DNA of 64,000 bases, from positions 1 through 64,000 of the forward strand of contig NZ_BMLK01000011.1 in the NCBI RefSeq assembly GCF_014645195.1. Reading direction: 5' to 3'. Shown here piece after piece: positions 42,134-51,028 of this stretch (position 1 is the stretch's first letter; each line of letters opens with the position of its first letter). The notes beneath the pieces are model-generated. The model was not told the DNA's origin, searched no databases, and saw only the letters and a program-made list of their open reading frames with translations. This DNA is from Novosphingobium indicum. GTDB taxonomy: Bacteria; Pseudomonadota; Alphaproteobacteria; Sphingomonadales; Sphingomonadaceae. A program made the position numbers and the translations under genes.

Positions 42134-42985
42134 TCAGGCTGCCTTGATCGGGTTGACCAGCAGGCCGACTTTTTCGATCTCTACTTCGCAGACATCGCCA
42201 TCCTTCATGAACAGCGGGGGATTGCGTGCCAGGCCAATGCCGGACGGGGTGCCCATGACCAGAATGTCGCCGACCTCAAGCGTGAAGCAGGTTGAAAGCA
42301 GGGCAATGGTGTCGACCACGTCGAAGACCATGTCGGAGGTATTGGCGCTCTGGACGACCTGGCCGTTGAGGCGGGTTTCGATCTTGAGGCCAGCGCCGCC
42401 TGCGGGCAGTTCGTCCGCCGTGACAAGCCATGGGCCGAAAGCGCCGGTGTCGTCGAAGTTCTTGCCCACGGTCCACTGCGGAGTCTTGAGCTGGTAATCG
42501 CGAATCGAGCCGTCATTGAATACCGAATAGGCAACGACGTGAGACAGGGCGTCTTCCTTGCTGATGTCCTTGCCACCCTTGCCCAGAACCGCGATGAGTT
42601 CGCCTTCGTAGTCGAGCTGGTCGGAACATTCCGGCTTGATGATCGGTGCGCCGTGACCGATCAGGCTGGAATTGAAACGGCCGAACACGGTCGGGAACTC
42701 GGGCACTTGGAACCCGCCTTCGGCCGCGTGATCCTTGTAGTTCAGGCCAAGGCAGATGATCTTGGGCGCCTTTACCAGTGGAGGAAGGAACGTCAGGTCG
42801 TCCATCGCCACGGACGTGCCCGCGGACAGGACCTTTGTGCCGGCCTCGGTGAGGGCGTTGCCGCCTTCCGCCACGAGCGCGTCAAGATCACAAAGGGCGC
42901 TGTCACCGAACAGCACCTTGATGTCCTCGCCGGTATCGACCGCCAGACCGGTCTGCCCGTCCTTGGAAACTTTAGCGAAACGCAT
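42134..42985 (-). CDS. fumarylacetoacetate-hydrolase-family protein
   Basis: 283 aa with the FAH fold: LGLNYKDHAAEGG near residue 78, the metal-binding Glu/Glu/Asp set in DYEGELIAVLGKGGKD, and the signature TPSGIGLARNPPLFMKDGDVCEVEIE. Members hydrolyse, decarboxylate or isomerise ring-cleavage products such as 2-hydroxy-2,4-dienoates. AGGAGGATC precedes the ATG. First gene of the ring-cleavage unit; a long AT-rich palindrome lies 63-85 bp upstream. Confidence 0.85.
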   Translation of the reverse strand: MRFAKVSKDGQTGLAVDTGEDIKVLFGDSALCDLDALVAEGGNALTEAGTKVLSAGTSVAMDDLTFLPPLVKAPKIICLGLNYKDHAAEGGFQVPEFPTVFGRFNSSLIGHGAPIIKPECSDQLDYEGELIAVLGKGGKDISKEDALSHVVAYSVFNDGSIRDYQLKTPQWTVGKNFDDTGAFGPWLVTADELPAGGAGLKIETRLNGQVVQSANTSDMVFDVVDTIALLSTCFTLEVGDILVMGTPSGIGLARNPPLFMKDGDVCEVEIEKVGLLVNPIKAA

Positions 42986-43047
42986 GATTCGATCCTCCTG
43001 AAACGCCTTGTCCGTGCAGCCCGCCGGGGCGATGGTCAACATTAAAA

Positions 43048-43070
43048 TATATTTCTATAGATGAAATATA
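43048..43070. promoter_or_regulatory. TATATTTC-N7-GAAATATA palindrome, GntR-type operator candidate
   Basis: Perfect 8-bp arms with TCTATAGA-like centre (TTCTATAGAT). It lies between the FAH gene (start 42985) and the GntR gene (start 43116), placed to control both. This spacer has no CCTAY-type operator. Confidence 0.6.
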
Positions 43071-43115
43071 CTTACATTAGTTGCTCCGGTTTCCAAAGCT
43101 GCTATTGCTTTTGAG

Positions 43116-43823
43116 ATGAAGAAAAAGATGAGCCTGACCGAGCGGGCGTACCGCCATTTGCGCGACGATCTCCTGACCTGTCGGCTGGTGCCTGGCGAGC
43201 GGATCAACATCAAGGATGTCTCCGACAGCCTTGGTTTCAGTCTCGGTGCGGTGAGGGAAGCGCTTTCGCGCCTCACCTCCGAAGGGTTCGTAACGCAGGA
43301 CGAAGCGCGGGGCTTTCGCGCGACGCCGATTTCGATGGCGGATCTCAATGATCTGGTGACTGTGCGCAGCGAAATTGAGGGCCAGTGTTTGCGCCGTGCG
43401 ATCGCGTGTGGCGGGATCGATTGGGAGTCTGCGATTGTCAGTGCCGCGCACCGCCTCAGCAAGACTCCGACGCGCGATCCGGCCGATCCGGCACGGCTCA
43501 ACGAAGACTATGCCGATGCCCATGCCGCTTTGCATCATGCCCTTGTGGCTGCGTGCGACAGTCCTTGGTTGCTGAAGATGCGTGACTGGCTCTACAACCA
43601 ATCGGAACGCTATCGCTATCTGACTGTTCCGCTCGCCAATGGTGAACGGGATCTGGCCCATGAACATGCTGAAATCGTGGCGGCGGCGCTGGCGCGCGAT
43701 GCGGACCGCGCCGTCAAGTTGCTGGGCCATCACCTTGTCACGACGGCCCGCCTTTTGATCGATGCAAGGGCGGGTGCCGCAGCCGATGAGGGAATCCCTT
43801 TTCTCGGCGTCAAGGCGGGCTGA
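43116..43823 (+). CDS. GntR-family (FCD) transcriptional regulator
   Basis: 235 aa. Winged helix: SLTERAYRHLRDDLLTCRLVPGERINIKDVSDSLGFSLGAVREALSRLTSEGF (residues 6-58), followed by an FCD domain with the usual helix Ser/His/Asp positions. Probably regulates the divergent ring-cleavage unit through the palindrome at 43048. The ATG at 43116 has no obvious site; a second ATG at 43128 is possible. The stop is 8 bp from the convergent SDR stop. Confidence 0.85.
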   Translation: MKKKMSLTERAYRHLRDDLLTCRLVPGERINIKDVSDSLGFSLGAVREALSRLTSEGFVTQDEARGFRATPISMADLNDLVTVRSEIEGQCLRRAIACGGIDWESAIVSAAHRLSKTPTRDPADPARLNEDYADAHAALHHALVAACDSPWLLKMRDWLYNQSERYRYLTVPLANGERDLAHEHAEIVAAALARDADRAVKLLGHHLVTTARLLIDARAGAAADEGIPFLGVKAG

Positions 43824-43831
43824 AGCCATAT

Positions 43832-44614
43832 TCAGTTCTGCCGCTTCTGTCCGGTGCCGCCTCCGCTAGCCGGCATCAGCATATTGCTCATCCCGCCATC
43901 GACCAGCACGTCGATCCCGGTGATGTGACTGGCCAGTGGGCTGATCAGAAACAGGATGGCGTTGGCCACCTCCTCGGCCGTGCCTAGCTTGTGTAGCGCA
44001 ATATTCGCTTCGCGCTCGTCCCGCGCGGTCGGATCGCTGTAGCCCGCGGCTGTCATCGGCGTGTAGGTCGGACCCGGTGACACGGTGTTGCATCGAATGC
44101 CGTCGGTGCCCCATTCGATGCTGAGCTGCCGGATCATCATCAACAATGCCGCCTTGCTGGTCGAATAGAAGCCTAGGGCAGGGGTCGGCTGGGTGGCCGA
44201 CATAGACGCGGTGGCCACGAATGCGCCCTTGCTGGCTTTCAGGTGCGGGTGCGCGGCCTTGCCGAGCAGCCAGGCCGACTTGGTGTTTATAGCGAAGATA
44301 CGATCGAAATCGGCGACAGGCAGATCGACGAGCGCGCCGCCCATGATGATGCCGGCATTGCTGATGACGGCATCGATGCCGCCCATGTGGGCAAGAGCGG
44401 CTGCGACGATCCGTTCGCCGCAGTACTCTTCGGCGAGATCTACAACGCAGGCAGCCGCGGCAGGGCCGATCATCTCGGCAACCTGCCTGAGGTTCTCCGC
44501 GTCGCGGTCGGCAAGGAGCATCCGGTGTTGCCCTGCGATGACCTTTCCACCCGCCAGCAGCTCGGCGCAGGCCCGGCCAATGCCACTCGCCGCACCGGTG
44601 ATGATCACACGCAT
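43832..44614 (-). CDS. short-chain dehydrogenase/reductase
   Basis: 260 aa with TGAASGIG, ISNAGI, Ser in TASMSAT and YSTSK; the C-terminal ITGIDVLVDGGMSNM is FabG-like. It lies 41 bp after the CoA ligase gene on the minus strand and may serve as a 3-hydroxyacyl-CoA or alcohol dehydrogenase for the same substrate. Confidence 0.85.
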   Translation of the reverse strand: MRVIITGAASGIGRACAELLAGGKVIAGQHRMLLADRDAENLRQVAEMIGPAAAACVVDLAEEYCGERIVAAALAHMGGIDAVISNAGIIMGGALVDLPVADFDRIFAINTKSAWLLGKAAHPHLKASKGAFVATASMSATQPTPALGFYSTSKAALLMMIRQLSIEWGTDGIRCNTVSPGPTYTPMTAAGYSDPTARDEREANIALHKLGTAEEVANAILFLISPLASHITGIDVLVDGGMSNMLMPASGGGTGQKRQN

Positions 44615-44655
44615 TTGTCTCTCCCTTTGTCGCTGGCCGGTATTGGGCCGGCAGG

Positions 44656-46326
44656 TCAGTCGCTCAACCCAAGCTCATCCATCAGCGCGGTGCGCAGCTT
44701 GAATTTCTGGATCTTGGACGCGGACATCGGCCATTCCTTGATGAAGCGGATGTGCCGCGGCACCTTGAACGAGGCGATGCGCGCCTTGGCGTAGGCGATC
44801 AGTTCATCCGCATCCACCGTCAGTTCGTCATTGCATTCGATATAGGCGGCGGGTATCTCAGCCAGCCGTTCGTCCGGGAGGCCCACGACTTGCGCCAGCC
44901 GGACAGCGGGATGGGTGGCAAGCACCGCCTCGACTTCGGCGGCAGCGACATTCTCGCCGCCAACCTTGAGCATGTCCTTGAAACGGCCATGGAACATGAC
45001 GTGGCCGTGTTCGTCGATCGATCCGATATCGGCGCTGTGATACCAGCCTTCCAGATCAAAGGCTTCCGCTGTCTTTTTCGCGTCCTTGTAGTAGCCGTCG
45101 AACAGATTATAGCCACGGATGAGGATTTCGCCGCGTTCATCGACGCCCATTTCTTCGCCGGTCTCGGGATCCACGATCTTCATTTCGATCCCCGCAAGCG
45201 GATAACCTAGTTTCTTGAAGCCCATCTCGGGGTCCATCGCGTAGCCGCCGGTCGTTACGATGCCGGTGGCCTCGGTCATGCCCATCGTGCCGACTTGCAG
45301 CATGTTCGGGGCCTTTTCGCGATAGGCCTGCCCGACACGGTCCGGCATGAACGCGAAGCAACTGTTTTGCAGCCGGACGGACGAAAGGTCTGCGGTTTTC
45401 CACAAGGGATGGGCAATCATCGCCTGGTGGAACGTGACGAACGGCAGGAACATCATCGTTACCCGTTCGTCCTCGATCTGCCTGAGACTTTCACCCGCAT
45501 CGAAATGGGGCTGGCCGATGAACGTGCCGCCTACCTCGATTGCTCCCAGCATGCAGAGCATTGCGGCGATGTGGAACAGCGGCAGCGGCGACCATGCCCG
45601 CTCGTCATGCTGAAACGCCCAGCGGTAGCGGGCCAGATTGGCGGCCTCACGCGTGACCGCCTCATGACTGAGCAGGCATCCCTTGGGATTGGCTGACGTG
45701 CCCGACGTATACAGTATCATGGCAGTGTCGCGAATGCGCACTGTCAGGCGGGTCCGGTGGATGTCCTGATCGCTGACGGTCATGGCCGCGGCGTCAAACA
45801 TCGCCTGATCGATAAAGCCGGACGCGCTGCGCCCGCCGAGCATGACGATACGCCGCAGCAGCGGCGCTTCGGGCAGATGCAGGGTCCGGGCATCGGCCTG
45901 GCTGGCCAGGTCCGGGAACGCCTCGCCCAGACGTTTGCCGAAATCGACGTGCTCGCTGACCACGTCATTGGTGACAATCGTGGTCAAGTCGGCGTTCTCG
46001 GCCACGTAGGCCATTTCGGGCGCCTTGTAGCGTGCGTTCATCAAGACCGAGATGGCCCCAAGCATCGCATTGGCGAACAGGGTCTCGACGAACTCGATGC
46101 TCGACGGCAGCAGAATGCCAACATGATCGCCGCGCTTTACGCCCAGCGCCTTCAGCCCCCTGGCCCGGCGCAGCACGCTGGCGGCAACTTCGTTGTACGT
46201 CTTGCGCTCGCCTGGAAAAACCAGCGCTTCCTTGTCTCCGGCAACGTCCCTCCCTTTCAGCAAAAGGTCGCCCAGAGTCGTCGCAGAGACGCGAATTGCG
46301 GCGTAGTCCTCGCCCTTAGTGCCCAC
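44656..46326 (-). CDS. acyl/aryl-CoA ligase (ANL superfamily)
   Basis: About 556 aa. AMP-forming motifs: the P-loop YTSGTSANPKG, MGMTEATG, GWYHSADIG and the C-terminal lysine region SASKIQKFKLR. It activates a carboxylate to a CoA thioester for beta-oxidation. No ATG lies near the expected N-terminus; the reading frame continues upstream to 46470, but I prefer a GTG at 46326 (preceded by GGAGCGG), which leaves the shared operator outside the gene. Divergent from the thiolase. Confidence 0.75.
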   Translation of the reverse strand: MGTKGEDYAAIRVSATTLGDLLLKGRDVAGDKEALVFPGERKTYNEVAASVLRRARGLKALGVKRGDHVGILLPSSIEFVETLFANAMLGAISVLMNARYKAPEMAYVAENADLTTIVTNDVVSEHVDFGKRLGEAFPDLASQADARTLHLPEAPLLRRIVMLGGRSASGFIDQAMFDAAAMTVSDQDIHRTRLTVRIRDTAMILYTSGTSANPKGCLLSHEAVTREAANLARYRWAFQHDERAWSPLPLFHIAAMLCMLGAIEVGGTFIGQPHFDAGESLRQIEDERVTMMFLPFVTFHQAMIAHPLWKTADLSSVRLQNSCFAFMPDRVGQAYREKAPNMLQVGTMGMTEATGIVTTGGYAMDPEMGFKKLGYPLAGIEMKIVDPETGEEMGVDERGEILIRGYNLFDGYYKDAKKTAEAFDLEGWYHSADIGSIDEHGHVMFHGRFKDMLKVGGENVAAAEVEAVLATHPAVRLAQVVGLPDERLAEIPAAYIECNDELTVDADELIAYAKARIASFKVPRHIRFIKEWPMSASKIQKFKLRTALMDELGLSD

Positions 46327-46396
46327 CAGTGTCCGCTCCAGAATGGTCGTTCGATTTAGATGCAAGGTTTGTTTGCAGCACGGCCGGTGGCGTGCG

Positions 46397-46412
46397 CCTT
46401 TCGTTGGATAGG
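46397..46412. promoter_or_regulatory. shared 16-bp operator, copy 11 (CCTTT-N6-ATAGG)
   Basis: Reads CCTTTCGTTGGATAGG; nearly identical to copy 9 including flanks. Centre 79 bp before the thiolase start and about 78 bp before the proposed ligase start. Confidence 0.6.
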
Positions 46413-46483
46413 TGCGGAAAGGGCAGGTCACCTCAAGAGCGGATTGGAAATCAAAAATCTGGAAGATCACTGGTCGGGAATTT

Positions 46484-47689
46484 ATGATGGAAGCCTATGT
46501 CTACGATCATGTTCGCACGCCGCGCGGCAAGGGCCGTCCTGATGGCGCGCTGCATGAGGTCACGTCGGTCGAGATGGCAACGCAGCTGCTGCAGGCGTTG
46601 CAGCAGCGCAACGACCTGGACACGTCGCTTCTGGACGATGTCATTATCGGCATGGCCCAGCCGGTGGGCGAGCAAGGCGGGGTGCTGGCGCGCGCGGCGG
46701 TGCTTCAGGCCGGTTACGCCCAGACCGTCGGTGGGCAGCAGATCCATCGATTCTGCGCTACCGGCCTTGACGCCGTCAGCCTGATCGCAGCGCAGGTTCA
46801 TGCGGGGATGATCCAGGCCGGTATCGGCGGGGGTGTTGAATCCATGAGCCGGACGGTCATGGGGTATGACTCGGGCGCCTGGACTTCAGATCCCGCAGTG
46901 GCTTGCCAAAATCACTATGCGCCCCAGGGTATCGGGGCGGACATGATCGCGACGCTTGATGGCTATACCCGTGAAGACGTCGACAGATTCGCGGTCGAGA
47001 GCCAGCGCAAGGCGGCCAATGCCTGGGAGCAGGGCTATTTCAAGAAGTCCATCGTCCCTGTGAAGGATGTTCTCGGCGAAGTTCTGCTCGACCATGATGA
47101 GCACATGCGCCCCGGCACGACCGTGGACAGTCTGGCCAAGCTGAAGCCGGCATTCGAAGGGTTCGGGAAGGCGGGCTTCGAGGCGGTCGCCAAGGCCAGG
47201 TATCCCGAGATCGAAGATATCAGCTACGTCCATCACGGCGGCAACAGTTCGGGCATTGTCGATGGATCAGGCCTGGTGATGGTGGGGTCGAAGGAATTCG
47301 GCGTGAAGGCCGGACTCAAGCCGCGAGGCAGGATCCGTTCCTATGCCAATATCGGATCGGAACCGACGATCATGCTGACGGCCCCGTCGGCCGTTTCGCG
47401 CAAGGCGCTCAATGCTGGCGGGATGACCGAGAAGGACATCGATCTGTGGGAGCTTAACGAGGCCTTCGCCAGCGTGGTCCTGCGCTATCAGCGCGAGATG
47501 GACATTCCCGATGACAAGATCAACGTCAACGGCGGGGCGATCGCCATGGGCCATCCGCTCGGCGCCACTGGTGCCATGCTTGTAGGCACTGTGCTGGACG
47601 AGCTGGAGCGCCGGGACCTGAACGCCGGTCTCATCACCCTTTGCGCTGCCAATGGCCTCGGCACGGCCGCGATCATCGAGCGCGTCTGA
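46484..47689 (+). CDS. acetyl-CoA acyltransferase (thiolase)
   Basis: 401 aa. Catalytic Cys91 in RFCATGLDAV, His in NEAFASV, GHPLGATGA and the second Cys in CAANGLGTA. It cleaves 3-ketoacyl-CoA in the last step of beta-oxidation. First gene of a five-gene operon with the multifunctional enzyme, dehydrogenase, hydratase and a membrane protein. A second ATG at 46487 is equally possible. Confidence 0.9.
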   Translation: MMEAYVYDHVRTPRGKGRPDGALHEVTSVEMATQLLQALQQRNDLDTSLLDDVIIGMAQPVGEQGGVLARAAVLQAGYAQTVGGQQIHRFCATGLDAVSLIAAQVHAGMIQAGIGGGVESMSRTVMGYDSGAWTSDPAVACQNHYAPQGIGADMIATLDGYTREDVDRFAVESQRKAANAWEQGYFKKSIVPVKDVLGEVLLDHDEHMRPGTTVDSLAKLKPAFEGFGKAGFEAVAKARYPEIEDISYVHHGGNSSGIVDGSGLVMVGSKEFGVKAGLKPRGRIRSYANIGSEPTIMLTAPSAVSRKALNAGGMTEKDIDLWELNEAFASVVLRYQREMDIPDDKINVNGGAIAMGHPLGATGAMLVGTVLDELERRDLNAGLITLCAANGLGTAAIIERV

Positions 47690-47723
47690 GCTCGCAACCG
47701 AAATTAGAGAGCGGGAACATCCC

Positions 47724-49874
47724 ATGAAGACTATGCGACTGGATAAGGCCGAGGACGGCTTCGCGATCCTGACCCTTGACGCCGATGGCGCAATGAACGT
47801 CGTCAACGACGATTTCATCGCCGACATGGAGCAGGTCACCAAGCTGGTGGCCGGCGACGACGCCATCAAGGGCGTGATCGTCACGTCGGCCAAGAAGACG
47901 TTCATGGCGGGCGCCGACCTCAAGCAGCTCGTGATCGGCTTTGAGACGCTGACCCCTGCAGAAGCTTATGCCTTTTCCCAGCGCGCCACCGGAATGCATC
48001 GTGCGATCGAACACTCGGGCAAGCCCTGGGTCGCCGCGATCAACGGGCTGGCCCTGGGCGGCGGCTTCGAACTGGCGCTGGCCTGTCATCACCGCATCCT
48101 GGTCGACGATCCCAAGGCGCTCGTCGGCCTTCCCGAAGTTAACGTGGGCCTGCTGCCGGGCTCGGGCGGCACCGTGCGCCTGGGCATTATCGCGGGAATG
48201 AAGACCGCGCTCGATCTGCTGCTGTCCGGCCGCTCGGTCGGCCCGGCAGAGGCGCTGAAGCTGAAGATCGTCGACGAGGTCGTCCCTGCCGGCACGCTGA
48301 TCGACGCAGCAAAGGCCTGGCTCGCCACTGGTCCCGATGCGGTGAAGCCTTGGGATGTCAAAGGCTGGGTTCCGCCTCAGAAAAAGGGCATGACCGTACC
48401 CGAGGATTCGGCTGCCTACATGATGGCCACGGGCGGCCTCGCGAAGAGTGGCTACAATCAGCCGGCCCCCTTGGCGATTCTCAATTCGGTGTTCCAGGGG
48501 CTCCAGCTCCCCTTCGACAAGGCGCTGGCGGTCGAGGGCAAGCATTTCGCCAAGCTGCTGACCAATCCCGTGGCGCGCAACATCATCCGCACCACCTTCA
48601 TCTCCAGGCTGGCCGCCGAAAAGGGTGCGCGCCGTCCGGAAGGCGTGCCCAAGTTCGAGGCGAAGAAGGTCGGCGTGCTGGGCGCGGGTATGATGGGCGC
48701 CGGCATTGCCTTCGTTTCGGCCAATGCCGGGATCGATGTCGTGCTGATCGATCGCGACACGGTAACGGCCGAGAAGGGCAAGGCCTATTCGGCCAAGGTT
48801 CTCGGCAAGCTGACGCAGGACCAGGCCGACGCCGTGCTGGCACGGATCACACCGACCGACGATTTCGCGCTGCTGGAAGGATGCGATCTGGTGGTCGAGG
48901 CGGTGTTCGAGGATACCGAGATCAAGGCCGAGACCACGAAGAAGGCCGAGGCGGTGCTGCCCGCCCATGCCGTCTTTGCTTCCAACACATCGACCCTGCC
49001 GATTTCGCAGCTGGCCAAGGCTTCGCTGCGGCCCGACCAGTTCATCGGCCTGCATTTCTTCTCGCCGGTCGATCGCATGGCTCTCGTGGAAGTCATCATG
49101 GGCCAGCAGACCAGCAAGGAAACGCTGGCCAAGGGGCTCGATTTCGTCGCCCAATTGCGCAAGACGCCGATCGTCGTCAATGACAGCCGCGGCTTTTATA
49201 CCAGCCGTGTGTTCCAGATGCTGATCCATGAAGGCGCGGCGATGCTGGCGGAAGGCGTACCCCCCGCCGTGATCGAGAATTCCGCAAAGGCTGTCGGCAT
49301 GCCGGTAGGGCCGCTCGCGCTGCTCGATGAACTGACTCTCGACCTGCCGCTAAAGATCGTCGATCAGGCGATTGCCGAGGAAGGCGACAAGTACACGCCG
49401 CCTGCGGGAACGGCCGTGATGCGGCGCATGAAGGATGAAATCGGCCGGTCCGGCCGCAAGTCCGGCGGCGCGTTCTACGAATATCCGGAGGGCGGTAAAA
49501 AGCACCTGTGGGCCGGCCTCGGTGAATACTTCCCCGTAAAGGACGGATGGGATGTCGAAGAGCTGAAGCGGCGCTATCTCTATGCCCAGGCCATGGAAAC
49601 GGCACGGTGTCTGGAAGAAGGCGTCCTCGAGACGCCCGAGGACGCCGATCTGGGTGCCGTCTATGGCTGGGGGTTCCCGACCTGGACCGGCGGGACGATC
49701 AGTTACATCGATACGATCGGCATCGAGAATTTCGTCAAAGAGGCGGACCGCATGGCGCAGCTTTACGGGCCGCGCTTCCTGCCCTCTGCCTGGCTGCGGG
49801 AAAAGGCTGCCAGAAGCGAAGCGTTCTATGCCCCGGCTGAAGACGCCAGCACCAAGGAAGCGGTGCCGGCATGA
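47724..49874 (+). CDS. bifunctional enoyl-CoA hydratase / 3-hydroxyacyl-CoA dehydrogenase (FadB/FadJ-like)
   Basis: 716 aa. The N-terminal crotonase half has the oxyanion loop ALGGGFELALACH and the Glu-bearing LPEVNVGLLPGSGGT; the C-terminal half has the NAD loop VGVLGAGMMGAGIAF (around 316-330) and the HFFSPVDRM catalytic His. It carries out the hydration and (S)-hydroxy oxidation steps. GAGAGCGGG precedes the ATG. The stop overlaps the next ORF by 4 bp. Confidence 0.9.
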   Translation: MKTMRLDKAEDGFAILTLDADGAMNVVNDDFIADMEQVTKLVAGDDAIKGVIVTSAKKTFMAGADLKQLVIGFETLTPAEAYAFSQRATGMHRAIEHSGKPWVAAINGLALGGGFELALACHHRILVDDPKALVGLPEVNVGLLPGSGGTVRLGIIAGMKTALDLLLSGRSVGPAEALKLKIVDEVVPAGTLIDAAKAWLATGPDAVKPWDVKGWVPPQKKGMTVPEDSAAYMMATGGLAKSGYNQPAPLAILNSVFQGLQLPFDKALAVEGKHFAKLLTNPVARNIIRTTFISRLAAEKGARRPEGVPKFEAKKVGVLGAGMMGAGIAFVSANAGIDVVLIDRDTVTAEKGKAYSAKVLGKLTQDQADAVLARITPTDDFALLEGCDLVVEAVFEDTEIKAETTKKAEAVLPAHAVFASNTSTLPISQLAKASLRPDQFIGLHFFSPVDRMALVEVIMGQQTSKETLAKGLDFVAQLRKTPIVVNDSRGFYTSRVFQMLIHEGAAMLAEGVPPAVIENSAKAVGMPVGPLALLDELTLDLPLKIVDQAIAEEGDKYTPPAGTAVMRRMKDEIGRSGRKSGGAFYEYPEGGKKHLWAGLGEYFPVKDGWDVEELKRRYLYAQAMETARCLEEGVLETPEDADLGAVYGWGFPTWTGGTISYIDTIGIENFVKEADRMAQLYGPRFLPSAWLREKAARSEAFYAPAEDASTKEAVPA

Positions 49875-51028
49875 AGCGGTTGACGTTCGAGCCCGAGCAC
49901 GAGCAGTTCCGCGACAGCGTCGTCAAGTTCATGAAGGCGGAAGTGGGGCCCCATGCCGAACGTTTCCGCGAGCAGGGCATCGTTGACCGCGAACTGTTTC
50001 GGAAAGCGGGCGCTCAGGGACTGCTGTGCACTTGGGCCGATGAGAAATATGGCGGGGCGGGGACCGATGATTTCCGCTTCGAGCAGATCATCATCGAAGA
50101 AAACATGCGCCACGGCGACATCGGTTTCTATATCAATCTGCATAACGATCTCGTCGCGCCCTACATCGCCAAGTTGGGCACGGAGGAGCAGAAGGATCGC
50201 TGGATGCCGGGCATCGTCAGCGGGGATAAGATCCTTGCCGTCGCGATGACCGAGCCATCGACCGGCAGCGACCTGGCCGGCATGCGCTCCAGCGCGGTGG
50301 ACAAGGGCGATCACTGGCTGCTGAACGGCGCCAAGACCTATATCTCCAACGGCATCCTGAGTGATTTGATTGTGGTGGCGGCGCGCACCGATCCGGAAAG
50401 CCGCCACGGCCTGGGGCTGTTTGTCGTCGAGCGGGGCATGGAAGGCTTCGAGCGCGGTCGCAAACTTGAGAAGATGGGCATGAAGGCGCAGGATACTGCC
50501 GAACTCTTTTTCAGCGACGTCAAGGTGCCGAAGGACAATGTGCTGGGCGATCCGGCGCAGGGGTTCCGTTATCTGGCCCGCTTTCTAGCTCAGGAACGTC
50601 TCGTTGCCGCGATTGGCTTCATGGCCACCGCGCAGACCGCGTTCGACATCACGCTCGACTACGTCAAGGAACGCAAGGCGTTCGGCAAGCCCATCGGGGC
50701 GTTTCAGAACAGCCGCTTCAAGATGGCATCCATGCGCGCTGAACTGGATGCGATCCAGACATATGTCGATCAATGCGTACTGCTCCTCAACGCTGGCGAA
50801 CTTAGCGCAGAGGATGCGTCGGCTGCCAAGCTGCTAGCGAGCGAGCTTGAGGGTCGGGTCATGGACGAATGTGTCCAACTCCACGGCGGGGCGGGCTACA
50901 TGGAAGAATATCGGATCTGCCGCATGTATACGGATGCGCGCATCAGCCGCATTTTTGCCGGTACGAGCGAGATCATGCGCGAGATCATCGGACGCGGCCT
51001 CGGGCTGGATGAGAGAAAGCTCGGCTGA
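49871..51028 (+). CDS. acyl-CoA dehydrogenase (long-chain/isovaleryl-like)
   Basis: 385 aa with AMTEPSTGSDLAGM, KMGMKAQDTAELFF, QLHGGAGYMEEYRICRMYTDARI and FAGTSEIM. The GTSE loop Glu is Ala (FAGTSEI), while AQERLVAA carries the Glu used as base in long-chain and isovaleryl enzymes. Overlaps FadB-like by 4 bp and the hydratase by 1 bp (TGATG). Confidence 0.9.
   Translation: MKRLTFEPEHEQFRDSVVKFMKAEVGPHAERFREQGIVDRELFRKAGAQGLLCTWADEKYGGAGTDDFRFEQIIIEENMRHGDIGFYINLHNDLVAPYIAKLGTEEQKDRWMPGIVSGDKILAVAMTEPSTGSDLAGMRSSAVDKGDHWLLNGAKTYISNGILSDLIVVAARTDPESRHGLGLFVVERGMEGFERGRKLEKMGMKAQDTAELFFSDVKVPKDNVLGDPAQGFRYLARFLAQERLVAAIGFMATAQTAFDITLDYVKERKAFGKPIGAFQNSRFKMASMRAELDAIQTYVDQCVLLLNAGELSAEDASAAKLLASELEGRVMDECVQLHGGAGYMEEYRICRMYTDARISRIFAGTSEIMREIIGRGLGLDERKLG

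Noticed and set aside
47673-49229. 518-codon open frame antisense to the FadB-like gene
   Set aside because: It mirrors codon-position bias of the sense gene, has no recognisable product, and the sense strand encodes all motifs of a bifunctional beta-oxidation enzyme.
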